Shown here: piece after piece, positions 1-10,025 of the stretch | Numbering within the stretch: position 1 is the first letter of the stretch | How the letters are laid out: each line of letters starts with the position of its first letter | DNA from: Acidobacteriota bacterium | Lineage (GTDB): Bacteria > Acidobacteriota > Blastocatellia > Pyrinomonadales > Pyrinomonadaceae | Direction of reading: 5' to 3' | Assembly (NCBI GenBank): GCA_019639175.1 | Contig: JAHBSK010000009.1 | Coordinates: 62,001-126,000, forward strand | DNA: 64,000 nt | Program-made: the position numbers and the translations under genes | The notes under the pieces: generated by a model | What the model was told of the DNA's origin: nothing | The model's input: only the letters and a program-made list of their open reading frames with translations | The model's database searches: none

Positions 1-177
1 TGGTCACACCAACTTTAGACAGGTGATGTGATCGGTTGAAAAGGCTTTATTCGGTTAGATTTAAAGACTTAGTCATCGACCAAGAGAAAGTATATCTCTT
101 ATAGATCCAGATCGGCCAAACTTTCGTTAAGCACAAAATAAAGAGATCGCAAAAGTAGAAGAGGCAGAGGGAAAAAT
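1..177. other. Upstream region of the carbohydrate locus
   Basis: No gene is visible. A purine-rich ribosome binding site (agaggg) lies just before the ATG at 178. A small inverted repeat (aagaga at 82-87, tctctt at 95-100) could be part of an operator for the symporter, but nothing else supports this. No convincing sigma-70 promoter was found. Confidence 0.4.
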
Positions 178-2064
178 ATGAACCTTTCAACCATAGATCA
201 GATCATCGTCGTGATCTATCTGGCGGCGATAATGGGTATCGGCTTTGCGATGAAGAGGAAAGCCGCCAAGGGAATGTCGTCATATTTTCTCGGCGGGCGT
301 CAGCTTCCATGGTGGGCTTTGGCAATGTCGGGTTCATCCAGCTACTTTGACATCACCGGGACGATGTGGATCGTTTCAACCTTTATCGCTCTCGGGCTGA
401 AAGGAATGTGGGTTCACATGCTGTGGGGTTTTCCGATAACGGCATTTTATCTTGCCTATATGGGCAAATGGATCCGCCGGTCTGACGCAATGACCGGAGC
501 CGAGTGGATGAAGACACGTTTCGGCACCGGAAAGTCAGGTGACATAGCCAGGCTCTCATACACACTCTTTGCGATACTTACGATAACCGCCCTGCTTGGC
601 TACGGAGCCATCGGTATGGGGAAATTCGGTGCGATCTTTCTCCATTTTGAGCCGTGGCATTTCAATATCGGCGGCTCGGTGCTTACATTCTCCTCAGAGA
701 ATATATGCGCTTTTCTGATCCTTGGTGTTACCGGCGCGTATGTCATTTTGGGCGGTTTCCACGGCATTGTTCGTGTTGAGATAGTGCAGACCATTGTACT
801 GAGCATCGGGGCCATTCTCTTCTCGATCGTCGGGTTTGCTCATTACAATAGCGAGATCTTTGCGGCGAATATTCCCGCAGGTTGGGGCGACATCTGGCCG
901 TCGTGGAGGCCGGACGCTTTTCAGGGTCTGGTTACTGGCGGGACCGATTATTCGCTGTTCGGCGCATTCGTCGCGGTATGGGTTGCCAAAGGGCTTTTGC
1001 TGTGTCTTAGCGGGCCGGAACAGTTATATGATTTCCAAAGATTTCTGGCCGCAAAGGATGAACGCGATGCAGCAAAGCTCGGCGCTCTGTGGGGTGTGAT
1101 ACACACCGTGCGCTGGCCTTTCGCAATGGCTATCGCAGTGATGGCGATCATGGGAATCGGCGACGCGGCTCTGGATGCACAACTCAGGGCCGATCCTGAA
1201 ACCGCTCTTCCCGTCATTATCGGAGAGATGCTTCCCATGGGGCTGGTCGGTTTTATGCTGGCGGCATTGCTGTCGGGCTTTCTTGCGACATTTAGTTCCA
1301 CCGTGAACGGCGGTGCGGCATATCTGGTAAAGGACATATATCAGCGTTACATCAATCCGGCAGCGGACAACAAAAAGCTGGTCAGGGTAAGTTATTTTTC
1401 CTCGACACTGCTTATTTTGACCGGACTGATAATCTCGATATTCGGAACGTCAATTAACACGGCATTTTTGTGGATATTCGGAACGCTTGCAGCCGGTATT
1501 TTGCCGCCGAACGTTCTGCGATGGTACTGGTGGCGATTGAACGGACAGGGCTATGCCGCGGGTGTTTTTGGCGGAATGATCTTGTCGCTCGGACAGGTCT
1601 TTTTCGATCAATTCGTTTTTGCGGAACCGCTCCCTCTTTATATCGGGTTTCCGGTGATAGCAGCAGCTTCCACTCTGCTGACCATCGTGGTTGCGTTGTT
1701 GACCTCACCCACGGACAGCCAAACGCTGAAAACCTTTTACAGAAAAGTGCAGCCCGCCGGAATATGGGCGCCGATAAAAACAGAAGTTTTGGACGATGAT
1801 CCCGAATTCAAAAAACAACTGCCTTTTGCTGTCGAATTTTTTAACACTATCGTTGCGATGATCGGCATAACGGCCCTTTATGTGTCAATGCTCTATCTGG
1901 TGCTGCACCGGCTGTCGATAGGATTTGGCCTGTTGGGTGTGACGCTGATCACGGTGATCATTCTGTACTTTACGTGGTATAAAACGCTGCCGCCTCCGTC
2001 GAACCATATTCCTGACGAAAGTGAGGCATCATCGGAGGACGTGGCCGCAGCGGACGCGGCATAA
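178..2064 (+). CDS. Sodium:solute symporter (SSS family)
   Basis: An integral membrane cotransporter that should import a sugar or organic acid with Na+. The 628-residue product opens without a signal peptide (MNLSTIDQIIVVIYLAAIMG) and has about 13-14 hydrophobic segments. The SSS hallmarks are an early YFLGGRQLPWW segment (around residue 36) and a FSSTVNGGAAYLVKDIY segment near residue 370, where the family places its sodium ligands. The C-terminus is a short acidic/Ala-rich cytoplasmic tail. It is the first gene of a co-directional set of catabolic genes, so its substrate is probably the sugar or acid they process. The family is clear; the substrate is unknown. Confidence 0.9.
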   Translation: MNLSTIDQIIVVIYLAAIMGIGFAMKRKAAKGMSSYFLGGRQLPWWALAMSGSSSYFDITGTMWIVSTFIALGLKGMWVHMLWGFPITAFYLAYMGKWIRRSDAMTGAEWMKTRFGTGKSGDIARLSYTLFAILTITALLGYGAIGMGKFGAIFLHFEPWHFNIGGSVLTFSSENICAFLILGVTGAYVILGGFHGIVRVEIVQTIVLSIGAILFSIVGFAHYNSEIFAANIPAGWGDIWPSWRPDAFQGLVTGGTDYSLFGAFVAVWVAKGLLLCLSGPEQLYDFQRFLAAKDERDAAKLGALWGVIHTVRWPFAMAIAVMAIMGIGDAALDAQLRADPETALPVIIGEMLPMGLVGFMLAALLSGFLATFSSTVNGGAAYLVKDIYQRYINPAADNKKLVRVSYFSSTLLILTGLIISIFGTSINTAFLWIFGTLAAGILPPNVLRWYWWRLNGQGYAAGVFGGMILSLGQVFFDQFVFAEPLPLYIGFPVIAAASTLLTIVVALLTSPTDSQTLKTFYRKVQPAGIWAPIKTEVLDDDPEFKKQLPFAVEFFNTIVAMIGITALYVSMLYLVLHRLSIGFGLLGVTLITVIILYFTWYKTLPPPSNHIPDESEASSEDVAAADAA

Positions 2065-2084
2065 GATCGACCAGAGACCTGTAT

Positions 2085-2873
2085 ATGAGATTTGACGGAA
2101 AAACAGTAGTTGTAACAGGCGGTGCGTTGGGTATCGGACAGGCCGTGTCACGCCTTTTTGCCGAACGCGGAGCGGCGGTTTCCATCCTCGATTATGACGA
2201 GGCCGCGGGAAACGCCCTGTGCGCTGACCTGACACAGGCAGGAGCGAATGCGATGTTCCACCATGTTGATGTCGCTAAATTTGACGATGTCAAAACCGCC
2301 GTGGATGCTACACATGCTTCATACGGTTCGCTGGATGCGGTTGTTGTCAGCGCGGGCATTCAGCGTTACGGAACCGCCGTTACTACCGATGACGAGCAGT
2401 GGGATGAGGTTCTGGATGTCAATCTTCGCGGCGCGTGGAATGCCGCCAGAGCCGCAATACCATTTATGCGTGAAAATGGCGGAAGCATTGTGAACGTCTC
2501 TTCCGTGCAGGCACTGGCAAGCCAGCAAAATGTTTTGGCGTACACCATCAGCAAACACGGCCTGATCGGGCTGACACGGTCGATAGCGATGGATTTTGCT
2601 GCCGAAGGGATAAGGGCAAACGCGGTCTGTCCCGGAACGGTCGATACACCGATGCTCAAATGGGCAGCGTCGCTGGACCCGGATCCGCAGTCGGTCTATG
2701 ACGCCTGCAATGCTATGCATCCGCTGGGCCGCATTGCACAGCCGAGAGAGATTGCTGAAGTGGTCGTGTTTTTGGCGCACGAATCGGCGTCTTTTGTTAC
2801 AGGCGCCGTCTGGACCGTCGATGGCGGTTTGCTGACGCAGATCGGCGGCGTGCCGAAAACAGAAAGTGAGTGA
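2085..2873 (+). CDS. SDR family oxidoreductase, probable aldose 1-dehydrogenase
   Basis: A 262-residue classical short-chain dehydrogenase. It has the nucleotide-binding TGGALGIG motif at residues 11-18, a VSAGI stretch replacing the usual NNAG, the catalytic YTISK (Tyr-x3-Lys) and the CPGTVDTPM loop. An acidic residue after beta-2 (ILDYDE) suggests NAD rather than NADP. It lies 20 bp after the symporter gene. With the acid-sugar dehydratase, FAH hydrolase and second SDR downstream, it could oxidise an aldose to its lactone, as L-fucose or L-rhamnose dehydrogenases do. The fold is certain; the substrate is inferred from context only. Confidence 0.85.
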   Translation: MRFDGKTVVVTGGALGIGQAVSRLFAERGAAVSILDYDEAAGNALCADLTQAGANAMFHHVDVAKFDDVKTAVDATHASYGSLDAVVVSAGIQRYGTAVTTDDEQWDEVLDVNLRGAWNAARAAIPFMRENGGSIVNVSSVQALASQQNVLAYTISKHGLIGLTRSIAMDFAAEGIRANAVCPGTVDTPMLKWAASLDPDPQSVYDACNAMHPLGRIAQPREIAEVVVFLAHESASFVTGAVWTVDGGLLTQIGGVPKTESE

Positions 2874-2922
2874 GGTTGGCTTACCGCGTCTCTGCGGTCA
2901 GGAAAACTGAAGGAGTAATGAT

Positions 2923-3963
2923 ATGAGCAATACAGCAGCAGAAGAAGGCCATCCGCCTACAACACCTTACGATCCGCCGCCGGGTTTGGATGCGGCGATA
3001 CAGGCGGTTTCGTTAGTAGAAGCATCAAAAAAACCGACAAAGATCGGTTATTTGACCAATTATGCCTTTCACATCTGGTATCAGATCGTCATTGAGGTAA
3101 TGCAGCGCAGGGCGGCGCAATACGGAGCCGAGATCGAAGTGGTCGATGCCGGCCTTTCTGTCGAAAACCAGATAGCACAGGCCCGCGAAATGGTGCAAAA
3201 GACGGATGTCATCGTTCTGACACCGGCAAATACATCCGGTCTTGAGGAAATTCTGAGCATTGCGGACGCAGCCGGAAAAAAAGTGGTTGTCGAAGCAAAT
3301 CCGGTCGAGGGCATGGCAACGATGGTTGCGATCTGTGATTACGACGCGGGCTTTGACCTCGGCGTTTGGGTTGGGAGCAACATCAAAAATGAGGACCGTT
3401 CACCGCTTCGTATTTTGGATGTCGGCCTTCCGTGGCTTCGGCCGTGTTTGCTTCGCAGCGAAGGTTTTGTCGAAGGCGTTCGCAGCATCCAGCCTGACGC
3501 GGTTGTCGTTGCTTCAATAAATGGTGAGGCTACACCTTCCATTGCTCAGCGGATCGCCGCCGAGACGCTTCGCGAAAAAGGCGATGTCGATGTCATCTTT
3601 GCAATGGATGATGAGACGGCGCAGGGCGCATATAAAGGATACCTTGAAGCGGGGTTTGACCCCGACACCGTGGCGGTCGCCGGATTTGGCCTGTCAGGTG
3701 TTCACGAAAAGGAATGGATGATGCGTCGCGAGGCGCTGAAAGTAAGCCAGGCAATGTTCCCGGAATACGTCGGCCTCAGATGCGTCGATGGCGCGATAAA
3801 GCTCTATGACGGCCAGGAGGTTTCGGTCCGTGATGTGACCCCGACCATCTCAATGACCGCCGATCTGCTCGACAAATTTTACCCCAAGGTCGATGGGGTG
3901 TGGACACCCGATCTTAAAACGATCGCTTCGATACCGACGGCGAATGCGTGTAAAAAAGTTTAA
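2923..3963 (+). CDS. Sugar-binding (periplasmic-binding-protein type I) protein without signal peptide
   Basis: A 346-residue protein resembling ribose-type substrate-binding proteins: IGYLTNYAFHIWYQIVIEVM opens the first Rossmann lobe near residue 46, followed by a VIVLTPANTSGLEEI ligand-loop region and a second lobe with IFAMDDETAQGAY. Unlike ABC-transporter binding proteins it has neither signal peptide nor lipobox, and unlike LacI regulators it has no helix-turn-helix; the first 40 residues are Pro/Glu-rich. A good ribosome binding site (aaggag, spacing 8) supports the start. No ABC permease or ATPase is nearby. It may be a cytoplasmic sugar sensor, or may be exported another way. Confidence 0.75.
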   Translation: MSNTAAEEGHPPTTPYDPPPGLDAAIQAVSLVEASKKPTKIGYLTNYAFHIWYQIVIEVMQRRAAQYGAEIEVVDAGLSVENQIAQAREMVQKTDVIVLTPANTSGLEEILSIADAAGKKVVVEANPVEGMATMVAICDYDAGFDLGVWVGSNIKNEDRSPLRILDVGLPWLRPCLLRSEGFVEGVRSIQPDAVVVASINGEATPSIAQRIAAETLREKGDVDVIFAMDDETAQGAYKGYLEAGFDPDTVAVAGFGLSGVHEKEWMMRREALKVSQAMFPEYVGLRCVDGAIKLYDGQEVSVRDVTPTISMTADLLDKFYPKVDGVWTPDLKTIASIPTANACKKV

Positions 3964-3999
3964 GGGGAATCGTTAGAAATATTTTTCGGAGGAATTTCT

Positions 4000-6900
4000 A
4001 TGAAAATTCAAGCAATATCAATGATCAAAAAGGCGATTTCTCTCGCGTCGCTCGCTATTATCTTGACGGTTTCCGTCTTTGCCCAGTCGAACACAGGTTC
4101 GATAACGGGCGTCATCAGCGACCCGAACGGCGCCGTTGTGCCTGCCGCTACAGTTGCTATCGTTAATCAGGGAACCAACGAACGGCGGACCGTCACAACG
4201 GATTCCGCAGGCCGTTATGATGTGCCGTCGCTTCCGACCGGCATCTACTCGATAGAGGTGAGTGCATCGGGATTTCAGGCCGCATCCAGAAAGGATCTGC
4301 GGCTTGCCGTGGGTGAAAGGGCACGCCTTGACATAACACTCGGCCTCGAAGGCGTTGACGCCGTGGTCGAGGTTGTCAGCCAGACGCGTGTCGATACTGA
4401 GACCGCCACCATCGGCGACACGATAGAAACGCGCCGCATCACCGACAATCCGGTCAACGGCCGTGATTTCACACAGCTTCTCGCAACCGTTCCCGGTTCG
4501 GTCCAAACCACCAACCAGTTTCAGACATCGATCAACGGCATCCCGTCAACCTTTGGCGGAACCAGCGTGCTGGTTGACGGCATTGATGCGGGCAGGGTCG
4601 ATCTGAACGGAACTTCAAATGTTCTGGGCAGGGTCGAATCGCGCGTCAATCGCGTCAGCATGGACAGTATTCAGGAAGTTCAGGTACTTGAGCAAAACTA
4701 CTCGGCTCAGTACGGCCAGGCCATAGGCGCGGTCATCAACCCGATCACAAAATCGGGTGGTAATCAGTTCCACGGCAGTGTTTTTGAATATTTCCGCAAC
4801 GAGGCAATGGACTCCGCAGATTATTTTGCCACCGACGGCAAACAAAAATTCCGTCTGAATCAGTTTGGGGTCAACTTCAGCGGCCCAATTGCCCGTGACA
4901 AAGTTTTCTTCTTTACGAATTACGAAGGGGTGCGACAGACGCGCGGTATCCAGTTCACAACGCTTGTGCCGACCGCCGATTTCCGTGCATCCTTTAATCC
5001 GAATATTGCTCCGGTGCTTGCAAATATGCCGTTGCCGACAGCTCCGTTCACCCCACAGGGAAGCAACACTCCCGACCCGGACAGAGGCATCTACTCCGGC
5101 CAGCGTGACGGAAAGCTTACGGAGAACACTGGTTCGGTAAAGATCGACTGGCTGCATACGGATAAAAGTCAGTTCTCATTCCGTTACAATATCAACGATT
5201 CAACGACCGATGTTCCTTATGGCGTCGCGACGGATCAGATCGCTCCAGCCGATCTTCGCGTTCAGTTGTTCAAGGCATCACACACCTACACATTTTCAGG
5301 AAATGCCGTTAACGAATTTGCGTTTGGCATAAACCATAATTTTACTGATGTGGGTGCAGGGCCGTCGAACCTGCCTCGGTTCGATCTGTCATTTGTCGAT
5401 CAGTCATTGGCAGTTCCGGGGCCTGCTCAGTTCGAGCAGATCAGGACAGGAAAGGTCTATCATTTTCTGGATACGTTCAGCCTGGTCAGCGGCAATCACT
5501 CGATCAAGATCGGCGGGGATTTCCGTTTGAACAGGCGTGATGCAGAATCGCGGGTACAGGAAGCTATGATCTTTTTTGGCTTGAATGACTTTCGCGATAA
5601 TGTTCCTTTTGTGATCTCCCGGCAAGGACATCCAAAGCTGACCTATGAGAATGAGAACTTTTCATTTTTTGTTCAGGACGATTGGAAAATTCATCCCAGG
5701 CTTTCACTCAACCTCGGCCTGCGTTATGACGTAAGCACCGTTACGCGCGAATCGGAAGGGAGACTGCAGAACTTTGACCTGAATACTCTGACATTCACTC
5801 CGCAGGGGCAGAAGCTGCACGACGCGGACACAAACAATTGGGGGCCGAGAGTCGGGTTTGCCTATGATGTTTTCGGCACACAAAAAACAGTTGTTCGCGG
5901 CGGCTATGGGATCTTTTACAACCGTGAACTGCCGGGAAGCTATGGATCGCCGCACGCTAACACCTATCCGACCCAATCGGTCGATCTGTTCCAATGGTTT
6001 CTCGGAGTGATCTTTGAGACCTGTGACGGTGGGCCGACCTTTGAATATCCGATAAATCCGCTGGTCTTTAATTGCTCAGTTCCGGCAGCTTTTCATATCG
6101 AAAAGAAGATCGAAACGGCAATGGCACAGCATTGGTCGTTCAATGTTCAGCAGGACATCGGTATCGGCACATTGCAGATCGGTTATGTCGGCAACCAGGT
6201 TACACATATCCTGACGGACGGTGTGGTCAGCCCGCGTAATATAAATCGCGCTGATCCTGTAACCAGCGAACGACCGATCGCCGCTTATGGTGACATATTC
6301 ATTGTTGGCGGATATCCTCGTTCAAACTATCACGCAATGCAGGTAAATTTCCGCCGCAATTTATCAAAAGGCCTCCGATTCAATGCGAATTATACATGGG
6401 GCCACGCGATAGACAATATTGCCGGATTTTTTAAGGATTATCAGGATACCGATAACATGAATGCCGACCGTGCCAGTGCTGACAGCGACATTCGCCATAA
6501 CTTTTCGATGGATGCCGGTTATGAACTGAGATTCCGCGAATGGTTCGGTGACGGGCCAAAATGGTTGATCGACGGATGGAATGTTAATTCGATCATGCAG
6601 ATCCGCACCGGTTTTCCTGTCAACGTGACACGGCAGGGCGGAACATTCGGCGGGTTTTCATTCCGTCCTAATTTAGTTCCAGGTGTGGATACTCGCTGTC
6701 CGAACTACAGCCTGCCAAATTGCCAGTTCAATATAGACGCGTTTGAAGATCCGGGAGCTGGAGTTTTTGGAAATGCGGGACGCAATATTCTTCGCGGCCC
6801 CGGTTTTGCTCAGGTCGATCTTTCATTCGGAAAGAATACACGGTTCTCAGAGAATCTTTCACTTCAACTTAGAATGGAGATATTCAATCTGTTCAACAGG

Positions 6901-7068
6901 GCAAACTTTGCCGATCCGTCAGGCGGTCTTGTTCAGGGAGACAGCAACACCCTGAACCCGGCAGCTTTCTTTGGCCAGAGTGTTTCCACGGTCGGCAATC
7001 AGTTGGGCGGGTTGCTTGGGTTTGGCGGGCCGCGCCAGATACAGCTTTCGGCGAGATTCAATTTCTAG
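4000..7068 (+). CDS. TonB-dependent receptor with carboxypeptidase-regulatory-like domain (Oar-type)
   Basis: A 1022-residue outer-membrane protein. A signal peptide (residues 1-29, ending SVFAQ) is followed by a Cna-B/carboxypeptidase-regulatory-like beta-sandwich (about 33-115; TGSITGVISDPNGAVVP), a plug domain (NPVNGRDFTQLLATVPG near 150) and a long beta-barrel ending in an aromatic residue (SARFNF). Such receptors are expanded in Acidobacteriota and are thought to import oligosaccharides or other large substrates. A strong ribosome binding site (ggagga) precedes the ATG. Its place between sugar transport genes and glycosidases suggests it brings in the glycan that the locus degrades. Confidence 0.93.
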   Translation: MKIQAISMIKKAISLASLAIILTVSVFAQSNTGSITGVISDPNGAVVPAATVAIVNQGTNERRTVTTDSAGRYDVPSLPTGIYSIEVSASGFQAASRKDLRLAVGERARLDITLGLEGVDAVVEVVSQTRVDTETATIGDTIETRRITDNPVNGRDFTQLLATVPGSVQTTNQFQTSINGIPSTFGGTSVLVDGIDAGRVDLNGTSNVLGRVESRVNRVSMDSIQEVQVLEQNYSAQYGQAIGAVINPITKSGGNQFHGSVFEYFRNEAMDSADYFATDGKQKFRLNQFGVNFSGPIARDKVFFFTNYEGVRQTRGIQFTTLVPTADFRASFNPNIAPVLANMPLPTAPFTPQGSNTPDPDRGIYSGQRDGKLTENTGSVKIDWLHTDKSQFSFRYNINDSTTDVPYGVATDQIAPADLRVQLFKASHTYTFSGNAVNEFAFGINHNFTDVGAGPSNLPRFDLSFVDQSLAVPGPAQFEQIRTGKVYHFLDTFSLVSGNHSIKIGGDFRLNRRDAESRVQEAMIFFGLNDFRDNVPFVISRQGHPKLTYENENFSFFVQDDWKIHPRLSLNLGLRYDVSTVTRESEGRLQNFDLNTLTFTPQGQKLHDADTNNWGPRVGFAYDVFGTQKTVVRGGYGIFYNRELPGSYGSPHANTYPTQSVDLFQWFLGVIFETCDGGPTFEYPINPLVFNCSVPAAFHIEKKIETAMAQHWSFNVQQDIGIGTLQIGYVGNQVTHILTDGVVSPRNINRADPVTSERPIAAYGDIFIVGGYPRSNYHAMQVNFRRNLSKGLRFNANYTWGHAIDNIAGFFKDYQDTDNMNADRASADSDIRHNFSMDAGYELRFREWFGDGPKWLIDGWNVNSIMQIRTGFPVNVTRQGGTFGGFSFRPNLVPGVDTRCPNYSLPNCQFNIDAFEDPGAGVFGNAGRNILRGPGFAQVDLSFGKNTRFSENLSLQLRMEIFNLFNRANFADPSGGLVQGDSNTLNPAAFFGQSVSTVGNQLGGLLGFGGPRQIQLSARFNF

Positions 7069-7166
7069 CTGAAACATCACTTGGGCCGTCGATGCGTTTT
7101 TCGACCTCGGCGGCCATTGCTTTATTCAAAGGCCAATCACCGGGGAGGATCATTGGCCGGACACGG

Positions 7167-10001
7167 ATGACGATGAAACATTTTGCCGTCAAACTGCTGA
7201 TCGCTGTGATGGTGGCTTCGGCCGTGGTCGTTTCGTATGGCCAGGCAAGGCTGCCCGAAAGTACGATCAAAACGGTTTATCTGGTTCCTTTCTCTCATTA
7301 TGATTTTGGATTTGTGGAACCGCCTGATGCTGTTCGCGAACGGGCCGCTCGTCATATTGACGAAGTGATCCGTGTCGCGGAGGAAGATCCAAATTTCAAA
7401 TGGACGATAGAGAGCGTTTGGCAGGTAAATGAATGGCTGAAACGGCAAAGAAAACCGTCATCCGTGCTTCCAAAAGACAAAGAGAAGATAGAGCGTTTGA
7501 TGAAGCTCATCAGGTCGGGCCGTGTCGCTCTGTCCTCAGCGTGGGGCAGCATGCACACTGATTTTATGGGCGGCGAAGAGCTTAATCGCCTGATCTATGA
7601 TTACACCGCTCTCAGCAAAGCCTACGACATCAAGACAGAACTTGCGATGCTCAATGACGTTCCGGGACACCCGACAACGATGCCCGGAGTTCTGGCCGGC
7701 AGCGGAATGAAATACATGGTCACGGGCGCCAACACCTTTCTGATGAACGCCACCGACATCGCACCGGGCAAAGTGCCGTTCTATTGGGAAGGGCCTGACG
7801 GCAGCAAGATATTGACGTGGATAAGCCAGGGCAATCGCGGCGCTTACGTTGAGGCCGCGACCGAATTTTATCTTGATCCGTTCTCGCACGATCCATACAC
7901 TGACCGTCGCCCGTTCGAGATGTTCAATTCCGAATTGATCGGCAAGACCACGCCGATACAGGAAATGGAACTCGGGATGACAAAGCTGCTCAACCGTTAT
8001 AATGAAGGCGGTTATAAATATGACGCGGTGATGGTTTTGGCGGCGCATGATTTTGTCGAACCGACAGATGTTCTCAACCTGGAAAAAGCCATCACGTTGT
8101 GGAAACAGCATCATCCAGAGATCGAACTGAAAATAGCCACACCGCCTGAATTTTTCAAATACATCGAATCAAAATACGGCGATCACATACCGACATTCAA
8201 AGGTGAATGGTCGGGCCTGTGGTCTGAGGCAAAAACGCAAAGCCCGCAGGTCAGCGCTTCGGCAAGATATGTTCACGATCACGCACCCGCGGCGGAAACA
8301 ATGTGGAGTGCGTTGGCGATGACGCGCAAGCTCACTGCTCCGGTCGGCAACATCGCTTCTATTTTTGATCTTATTCTGACCTATGACGAGCACAGCGGTG
8401 CGGGCAATAACGGCTGGCCGCAGTTGAACAGCCGCAAGCCGCTCGAAGATCAAAATCAGCAGTATGTTGATATGATGGGCCGCGCGGTAAAAGAGACAGA
8501 CCGGCTTTTTGACGAAGGCGTAAAGGCAATGGCGCAGGCCACGCGGCATGAAGTGCCGCCGCAACAGCCTTTTATCACACGGCCATTTTTGGTTTATAAC
8601 GGGCTGTCATGGAAGCGTTCAGACGTCGTGCGGATCGCTCCTCCAAAAGGCAGGCGTATCACCGGAGTTCTTTCACGTGACGGACAAAATATAGAGTTTG
8701 ACACAGACAAAGACGGGATGACGGTTTTTGTCGCAACCGATGTTCCGGCAATGGGTTATTCAACCTATAACATCAGAACCGAGGTCGGAGATCCTGTAAT
8801 ATCTCTTCGCCAGGTGCGCGGACGGACACTTTCATTTGGCGGCCATACCGTTATAGCAAATGATGACGGAACCATTGCAAGCATAAAAGACGGTTCAGGA
8901 CGCGAGCTTGTAAATAAAAACGGTGAATTACCTTTCAATGAACTGCTCCGTGTAGAAGGAAATGATGCCTCGAAGATCGTTTACCCGGAACCGGCCGGCA
9001 TACGCATAGACCATGGCATTCAAATGGCCGAGATGACGATAACGCGCGGGCGTTCGGCATTTCCCGAAACACGCATCAGGATCTATAAAAACCTTGACCG
9101 ATTGGAATTGCAGAATATTCTTGACCGCGATAAATTTCCGTTCGTCGGCGGCAGCGGCAACTGGAGCGATGCGTATTATTTTGCATTTCCTTTCAATGTT
9201 TCAACTGATGGAATGAAGGTCATCAGAGGCGGGCAGAAATGGTTCGATATGCTGCCTGATGATTATATGGACGGTGCAAGAAAAGACTCCGTTACGACAA
9301 GACATTCCATAGGATTTACCAACGGCAAATCAACGGCCATTGTTGCCCATCGACAGGCATTTCACTGGTCTTTCCCAAGCTATGTTTCGACCAGGATCAG
9401 AGCAAAAGACGCTCCTGCGGAATTTCCGGCGATGTACACCGGAAAGTTTCCTTTGCCCGAAGCGACCATTTATTCACGGGCCATTCGCCACAGCGATCAG
9501 GCAGACACGCACGACATGGCAGCGGTAAATCTTGCCACTGTCGAGCCGGGTTTGGGAAACAAACTTGTGTTTGATTATGCATTTGCGGCAGACGGAGCAT
9601 TCGATCCGGTCAAATCGTGGCGATTTGGAAACGAGATCAATCTTCCGTTCAAGGCCGGGTTCATTACTTCTCTGCCGGTTATTGGCGAACAGGGTTTCTT
9701 CGGTATTGATCAGCCAAATGTTCAGATCGTGACCGTAAAACCGCTTGCGGAAAGCTCGGTTCGCGGTGAGGTAAGCTCTGCTCCACTTCAGCCAAAACAA
9801 AACAAGATATTTATTATTCGGTTACAGGAATTTGCGGGCAGGGCCGCCACGGCAAAAGTTTCGCTGCCGGTCAGGATTAAAAGAGCCGTTGTGGTCTCGT
9901 TGACCGAGGACCGCGAACTCCAGCCCGTGACGCAAATAGAGCCGCTGACCGTTTCGATCAGGCCGTATCAAACTTTGACCGTAAAGATCGAAGTCGAATA
10001 G
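7167..10001 (+). CDS. Glycoside hydrolase family 38-like, secreted alpha-mannosidase-type enzyme
   Basis: A large exported glycosidase. The open frame reaches back to 7092, but ATG 7167 (or 7173) gives a clean signal peptide (MTMKHFAVKLLIAVMVASA, cleavage near SYG-QA), so I use 7167. The mature protein starts with a GH38-type segment, VYLVPFSHYDFGF, where the family normally has HSHxDxGW, and contains LNDVPGHPTTMPG at the nucleophile region. The C-terminal half is beta-rich, as in family 38 mannosidases. About 944 residues is within the family range. It probably trims mannose-like residues in the periplasm. The altered zinc-site motif leaves substrate and even activity uncertain. Confidence 0.8.
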   Translation: MTMKHFAVKLLIAVMVASAVVVSYGQARLPESTIKTVYLVPFSHYDFGFVEPPDAVRERAARHIDEVIRVAEEDPNFKWTIESVWQVNEWLKRQRKPSSVLPKDKEKIERLMKLIRSGRVALSSAWGSMHTDFMGGEELNRLIYDYTALSKAYDIKTELAMLNDVPGHPTTMPGVLAGSGMKYMVTGANTFLMNATDIAPGKVPFYWEGPDGSKILTWISQGNRGAYVEAATEFYLDPFSHDPYTDRRPFEMFNSELIGKTTPIQEMELGMTKLLNRYNEGGYKYDAVMVLAAHDFVEPTDVLNLEKAITLWKQHHPEIELKIATPPEFFKYIESKYGDHIPTFKGEWSGLWSEAKTQSPQVSASARYVHDHAPAAETMWSALAMTRKLTAPVGNIASIFDLILTYDEHSGAGNNGWPQLNSRKPLEDQNQQYVDMMGRAVKETDRLFDEGVKAMAQATRHEVPPQQPFITRPFLVYNGLSWKRSDVVRIAPPKGRRITGVLSRDGQNIEFDTDKDGMTVFVATDVPAMGYSTYNIRTEVGDPVISLRQVRGRTLSFGGHTVIANDDGTIASIKDGSGRELVNKNGELPFNELLRVEGNDASKIVYPEPAGIRIDHGIQMAEMTITRGRSAFPETRIRIYKNLDRLELQNILDRDKFPFVGGSGNWSDAYYFAFPFNVSTDGMKVIRGGQKWFDMLPDDYMDGARKDSVTTRHSIGFTNGKSTAIVAHRQAFHWSFPSYVSTRIRAKDAPAEFPAMYTGKFPLPEATIYSRAIRHSDQADTHDMAAVNLATVEPGLGNKLVFDYAFAADGAFDPVKSWRFGNEINLPFKAGFITSLPVIGEQGFFGIDQPNVQIVTVKPLAESSVRGEVSSAPLQPKQNKIFIIRLQEFAGRAATAKVSLPVRIKRAVVVSLTEDRELQPVTQIEPLTVSIRPYQTLTVKIEVE

Positions 10002-10025
10002 TTAACGATCAAGAGGGATAAAATT

